From Cyanobacteria bacterium UBA11372 (GTDB lineage: Bacteria; Cyanobacteriota; Cyanobacteriia; Cyanobacteriales; Aerosakkonemataceae): 9,547 nt of DNA. A program made the translations under genes and the position numbers. The notes beneath the pieces are model-generated. The model was not told where the DNA came from. It did not search any database and worked only from the letters and a program-made list of their open reading frames with translations. The DNA is taken from contig DNGG01000667.1 of assembly GCA_003486675.1 (NCBI GenBank), positions 6,034-15,580 of the forward strand, in the 5' to 3' direction. This document shows, piece after piece, positions 6,001-9,547 of this stretch (positions are counted from its first letter, which is position 1; every line of letters begins with the position of its first letter).

Positions 6001-9000
6001 ATGGTTTTTTTCGACAATTTACAGCCAAATAGCCAACAATCACCATTTTTCACCTCTAATTTAACTTTCGACACCGATCCCAACGAATTGCCATTTTTAT
6101 CGTCAAATCGCCACGAAAGCGGGTTTTTCGGCAGAAACAAAGGTGATGGATTCGAGGAAGAAGCAGAGACTCGGTTTCTGCTAACAAACTCTGTTTCTGC
6201 GGAGTCTGCTAATTTTGACTCTTTGACAGGCGCACCCCAACAGACTTATCTAACAGAAGCAGACAAAGACACTAAAGCGCGGGTAGCAGAAGCTTACGGC
6301 AAAATTCCCTTGAGTTTTGAGCAGAATCAGGGACAATTTGCCCAAAATATTGATTTTATTTCCCGTGGTAGCGGTTATAGTTTATTTTTAACCCCAACCG
6401 AGGCGGTTTTGTCTTTGCAGGAAACCGATCCCCCCAACCCCCCTTCACAAGGGGGGCTAGAAAATTCAGAAACCTCCCTTAATCAGGGGGGGATCTCCAC
6501 TGTAATTAAAATGCAAATTGTCGGGGCAAATCCTTTAGCGCCAGCAGCAGGATTGGCAATGCAGGAAAGTAAAACCAATTACTTCAAAGGCAACAATCCC
6601 GAAAACTGGCATACGGATATTGCCAATTACGGCAAAGTCAAATATTCCGGAGTTTATGAGGGAATTGACTTAGTTTATTACGGCACGAATCAGCGCCAAT
6701 TACAATATGATTTTCTGGTAGCGGCGGGTGCAGATCCAAATTTGATTAATTTGAGATTTGATGGTGCAGAGAAACTAGAACTTGATGATGCCGGGGATTT
6801 GATTCTGCACGTGAATGGGAAACAGGTGGAATGGAAAAAGTCTTTTGTTTATCAGGAGATTGATGGGGAAAAGGTAGAGATTCCCAGTTGGTATATTCTC
6901 AAACAAGATAATCAGGTGGGATTTGGATTGGGCGAGTATGATGCTAGTAAACCGCTGATTATCGATCCAGTATTAACTTATTCTACTTTTTTGGGTGGTA
7001 GCGGCGGCGATCAAGGTAAGGGTATTGCCGTTGATAGCAGTGGAAACGTTTATATTACGGGAATTACAAGTTCGACTGACTTTCCCACTACAGCAGGTGC
7101 ATTCGATAGCAGTTACAACGGTGGCAATTACGATATCTTCGTCAGCAAGCTAAACTCAACAGGCACCGCCCTGGTTTATTCTACCTATTTTGGCGGCAAC
7201 AACTATGACTCTGGCGAGGGCATTGCCACAGACAATCTTGGTAATGCTTACATTACCGGATTTACTCAATCGGGCGACTTACCCACAACTGCTGGTGCTT
7301 ACGATACAAGTTTAAACGGGATAAGGAACGCTTTCGTCACCAAACTTAATCCCAACGGCACTCTTTCCTACTCGACTTTCCTGGGGGGTAACTTTAGCGA
7401 TTATGGTAGTGAAATTGCTGTAGATAGCAGTGGCAATGCTTACGTGACAGGAAATACTGCTTCATCCAATTTTCCCACCACTGCTGGCGCTTATGATACA
7501 AGTTATAACGGTGGCAATGCAGATGTTTTCCTCACTAAAATCAACCCTACTGGTACGGCGCTTGTCTACTCTACATTGTTAGGCGGTAGCGGTGCTGATT
7601 ATGCCAGTGGCATTGCGGTTGATAGCAGTGGTAACGCTTACCTTACTGGTTATACTAATTCCAGCAATTTTGCTACAACTGCGGGTGCTTATGACACCAG
7701 TTATAACGGCGGTAACGATATTTTCGTGACTAAGATAAACGCGGCGGGTAGCGCCCTATCATACTCTACCTTCTTAGGGGGTAGCAGCGATGACTCTGGT
7801 TATGCGATCGCTACCGATAGTAATGGCAATGCTTATATTACCGGGAATACTAATTCTGCTAATTTTGCCACTACCCCCGGTGCTTACGATACCACTCATA
7901 ACGGCGGTAACGATATTTTTGTTAGCAAGATAAACGCGGCGGGTAATGCCCTATCATACTCTACCTTCTTAGGGGGTAGCAGCGATGACTACGGTTATAG
8001 CATCGTCACAGATAGTAATGGCAATGCTTATATTACGGGGTATACTAACTCTGCTAATTTTGTCACGACGCCTGGTGCTTACGACACCACTCACAACGGC
8101 GGTAGCGATGCTTTCCTCAGCAAGCTAAACGCGACGGGTATGAGTTTGAGTTACTCTACTTTCATTGGTAGTAGTAACCTTGATACTGCTGCAAGCATTG
8201 CTTTGGATAGTAGCGGTAATGCTTACATCACGGGAGGTACTAATTCACCCGGTTTTCCGACTACTGCTGGTGTTCTCGATACCACTCACAATGGCGGAAA
8301 TCTTGATGCTTTCGTCGCCAAATTCAGCTTTGTCAACGCTTCTCCTGCTATCAATCTTGCTGCTAGCGCTGCATCCTACACGGAAAATTTCTTACCCATA
8401 ATCTTAGATAGCACCGCTACTGTTACCGACGATAGCATCGATTTTGGTACTCTGACTGTTCAATTTACCGCTAACGGCAGTAGCAGCGATCGCATCGCCA
8501 TCCGTCACCAAGGTACTGGCACGAATCAAATCGGTGTTTCGGGCAATAATATCAGTTACGAAGGCACAACTATTGCCTCTTTTACTGGCGGCAATGGCAC
8601 CACACCCCTAGTCATCACGTTTAACAGTAGCGATCGCGCAGCAGCAATCCAAGCTTTACTGCAAAATATCACATTCGAGAATATCTCGGATAACCCCTCT
8701 ACTTCATCTCGTACAGTTAGTTTTATCCTCACCGACATCGAAGGTGCAACCAGCAACACCGCTACCAAGACTATCAATGTCACCGCTACCAACGATGCGC
8801 CGATACTGGATATTTCTGGCAATCCTACCTTAACTGCAATCGCACAAAATATTTCTAATTTGAATAACACTGGCACCTTAGTTTCCGCTATCATCGCCAA
8901 CACTATCAGCGATGCAGATATTGGGGTAGCGGGAATTGCCGTTATCGCTGTCGATAATAGTAACGGTACTTGGCAGTTTTCCACGAATAACGGTAGCAGT

Positions 9001-9547
9001 TGGATTAACTTCGGTATAGTATCCAACTCGGCGGCGACAGTTTTAACTGCAACGCCAAACGATAAAATCCGTTTTGTCCCCAATCCTAATTTCAACGGTA
9101 ACGCTACTATCACCTATCGCGCTTGGGATACTACCAACGGAGTTGTTAGCGGTACTAATAATATAGATGTATCAACTAATGGCGGTACATCTCCTTTCAG
9201 CAGCAATAGCGAAACTGCTACGATTGCTGTTTTGGCAGTACCAACGCCGGAAATTCAAGTTTTAGATGGGATAAGCGATATCGCTGATGGTACAACGACG
9301 GCAATCAATTTCGGCAATACCACCGTTGGCACTGCGGTTACCAAAACCTTCAATATCAGGAATATTGGTAATGCCGTCCTTAATCTTAGCGGATTGAGCT
9401 TACCCAGTGGATTCAGTTTGGTGGGAAGTTTACCCAGCAGCATCGCAGCTAATGGCAATGTAAACTTGCCAATCCAACTTCATGCCAATGCCGTCGGTAA
9501 TGTGGGCGGAAGTTTGCAATTTACCACCAACGATAGCGATGAAAATC
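6001..9547 (+). CDS. Giant SBBP beta-propeller / cadherin-like / choice-of-anchor D protein (3' end outside window)
   Basis: The frame from ATG 6001 (Shine-Dalgarno GGGAG) is open for 1182 codons to the right edge without a stop. Residues 1-100 are polar, with no Sec signal peptide. Residues about 101-324 form a DUF7948-like domain (LSFEQNQGQ, KTNYFKGNNPENWHTDI, GIDLVYYG, LQYDFLVAAGADPN). Seven SBBP repeats follow (325-777) with consensus YSTFLGG...IAVDSSGNAYITG...TTAGAYDT.YNGG..IFVTKLN. Seven is the number for one closed beta-propeller. From 778 there is a cadherin-like Ig-fold segment ending in NDAPILD (931-937), a second one to about 1080, then EIQVLDGISDIADG (1084 on), which opens an ASPM/HYDIN-like choice-of-anchor D domain (INFGNTTVGTAVTKTFNIRNIG). 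Such architectures are typical of secreted or surface proteins of multicellular cyanobacteria. No enzyme motif is seen; adhesion or matrix roles are guesses. The secretion route may be encoded in the missing C-terminus. Confidence 0.88.
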   Translation, partial: MVFFDNLQPNSQQSPFFTSNLTFDTDPNELPFLSSNRHESGFFGRNKGDGFEEEAETRFLLTNSVSAESANFDSLTGAPQQTYLTEADKDTKARVAEAYGKIPLSFEQNQGQFAQNIDFISRGSGYSLFLTPTEAVLSLQETDPPNPPSQGGLENSETSLNQGGISTVIKMQIVGANPLAPAAGLAMQESKTNYFKGNNPENWHTDIANYGKVKYSGVYEGIDLVYYGTNQRQLQYDFLVAAGADPNLINLRFDGAEKLELDDAGDLILHVNGKQVEWKKSFVYQEIDGEKVEIPSWYILKQDNQVGFGLGEYDASKPLIIDPVLTYSTFLGGSGGDQGKGIAVDSSGNVYITGITSSTDFPTTAGAFDSSYNGGNYDIFVSKLNSTGTALVYSTYFGGNNYDSGEGIATDNLGNAYITGFTQSGDLPTTAGAYDTSLNGIRNAFVTKLNPNGTLSYSTFLGGNFSDYGSEIAVDSSGNAYVTGNTASSNFPTTAGAYDTSYNGGNADVFLTKINPTGTALVYSTLLGGSGADYASGIAVDSSGNAYLTGYTNSSNFATTAGAYDTSYNGGNDIFVTKINAAGSALSYSTFLGGSSDDSGYAIATDSNGNAYITGNTNSANFATTPGAYDTTHNGGNDIFVSKINAAGNALSYSTFLGGSSDDYGYSIVTDSNGNAYITGYTNSANFVTTPGAYDTTHNGGSDAFLSKLNATGMSLSYSTFIGSSNLDTAASIALDSSGNAYITGGTNSPGFPTTAGVLDTTHNGGNLDAFVAKFSFVNASPAINLAASAASYTENFLPIILDSTATVTDDSIDFGTLTVQFTANGSSSDRIAIRHQGTGTNQIGVSGNNISYEGTTIASFTGGNGTTPLVITFNSSDRAAAIQALLQNITFENISDNPSTSSRTVSFILTDIEGATSNTATKTINVTATNDAPILDISGNPTLTAIAQNISNLNNTGTLVSAIIANTISDADIGVAGIAVIAVDNSNGTWQFSTNNGSSWINFGIVSNSAATVLTATPNDKIRFVPNPNFNGNATITYRAWDTTNGVVSGTNNIDVSTNGGTSPFSSNSETATIAVLAVPTPEIQVLDGISDIADGTTTAINFGNTTVGTAVTKTFNIRNIGNAVLNLSGLSLPSGFSLVGSLPSSIAANGNVNLPIQLHANAVGNVGGSLQFTTNDSDEN
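6427..6495. repeat. 69-bp GATCCCCCC/GGGGGGATC palindromic element inside the coding sequence
   Basis: The segment starts GATCCCCCC (6427-6435) and ends GGGGGGATC (6487-6495), exact inverted terminal repeats. Inside, CCCCCCTT (6438-6445) pairs with AAGGGGGG (6449-6456) around CAC, and CCTCCC is followed by a G-run. This is the C-run/G-run repeat common between cyanobacterial genes. Its 69 bp equal 23 codons and keep the frame, adding roughly DPPNPPSQGG...NQGGI between LSLQE and the TVIKMQIVGANP strand of the DUF7948-like domain. Confidence 0.65.
6973..8331 (+). repeat. Seven tandem SBBP (beta-propeller blade) coding repeats
   Basis: Units begin at 6973, 7171, 7363, 7561, 7756, 7951 and 8146, with lengths of 62-66 codons. 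Each starts with a YSTxxGG-type strand and contains DSSGNAYITG-like and TTAGAYDT-like blocks. Units five and six are nearly identical in DNA over their boundaries (7727-7793 against 7922-7988), pointing to recent duplication or gene conversion. Confidence 0.9.

Larger units (their letters stand above)
214..8637. repeat. HIP1 octamers (GCGATCGC), 13 copies across the window
   Basis: Copies are at 214, 337, 1099, 1388, 1564, 1675, 3264, 3547, 3773, 4067, 7804, 8486 and 8630 (first base). They lie both in and between genes, but none is in the antiporter gene. The over-representation of this palindrome is a hallmark of many cyanobacterial genomes. Confidence 0.95.

Noticed and set aside
8556..9113. 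Minus-strand 185-codon open frame, and similar ones at 9255-9458 and 8165-8401
   Set aside because: They overlap the cadherin-like and anchor-D coding region of the giant gene. Their Val/Leu/Ala-rich content is what the complement or shifted frame of Asn/Thr/Gly-rich repeats gives.

Overview
The window looks like chromosomal DNA from a cyanobacterium, probably a filamentous or colonial one of the Oscillatoria/Microcoleus kind. The octamer GCGATCGC (HIP1) occurs 13 times in 9.5 kb, where chance predicts far fewer than one. The first three proteins belong to cyanobacterial families. Short palindromic repeats of types common in such genomes (AGAAACCCGGTTTCT, CGTTACCAGGC...GCCTGGTAACG, GATCCCCCC...GGGGGGATC) are scattered between genes and even inside one. 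The genus is an inference; the cyanobacterial assignment is strong.

Layout. (1) 1-1247, minus strand: 5' two thirds of an NdhF3/NdhF4-type subunit of the CO2-uptake NDH-1 complex, cut by the left edge. (2) 1248-2175: a long divergent intergenic region. The half next to ndhF has possible regulator dyads and an AT-rich tract. The half next to bicA (about 1810-2115) is a run of strong hairpins with a possible pseudoknot, then a 12-codon ORF with its own ribosome binding site. (3) 2176-3894, plus: BicA, the SulP-type Na+-dependent bicarbonate transporter. (4) 3895-4211: spacer with an inverted-repeat/terminator element. (5) 4212-5594, plus: a CPA2 Na+/H+ antiporter of the NhaS3/NapA type. (6) 5595-6000: a terminator, a dense cluster of palindromic repeats, then an AT-rich upstream region. 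(7) 6001-9547, plus: the 5' part (1182 codons, no stop reached) of a very large surface- or matrix-type protein: DUF7948-like domain, exactly seven SBBP beta-propeller repeats, cadherin-like Ig-fold domains and the start of an ASPM/HYDIN-like (choice-of-anchor D) domain.

The first three genes form a coherent inorganic-carbon acquisition group: NDH-1 hydrates CO2 to bicarbonate, BicA imports bicarbonate with Na+, and the antiporter can expel the Na+ that BicA brings in. The giant repeat protein has no evident link to carbon uptake and is separated from it by a terminator and repeat cluster. The least explained and most interesting part is the structured leader with its mini-ORF in front of bicA. 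The next most interesting is a 69-bp palindromic repeat lying in frame inside the giant gene.
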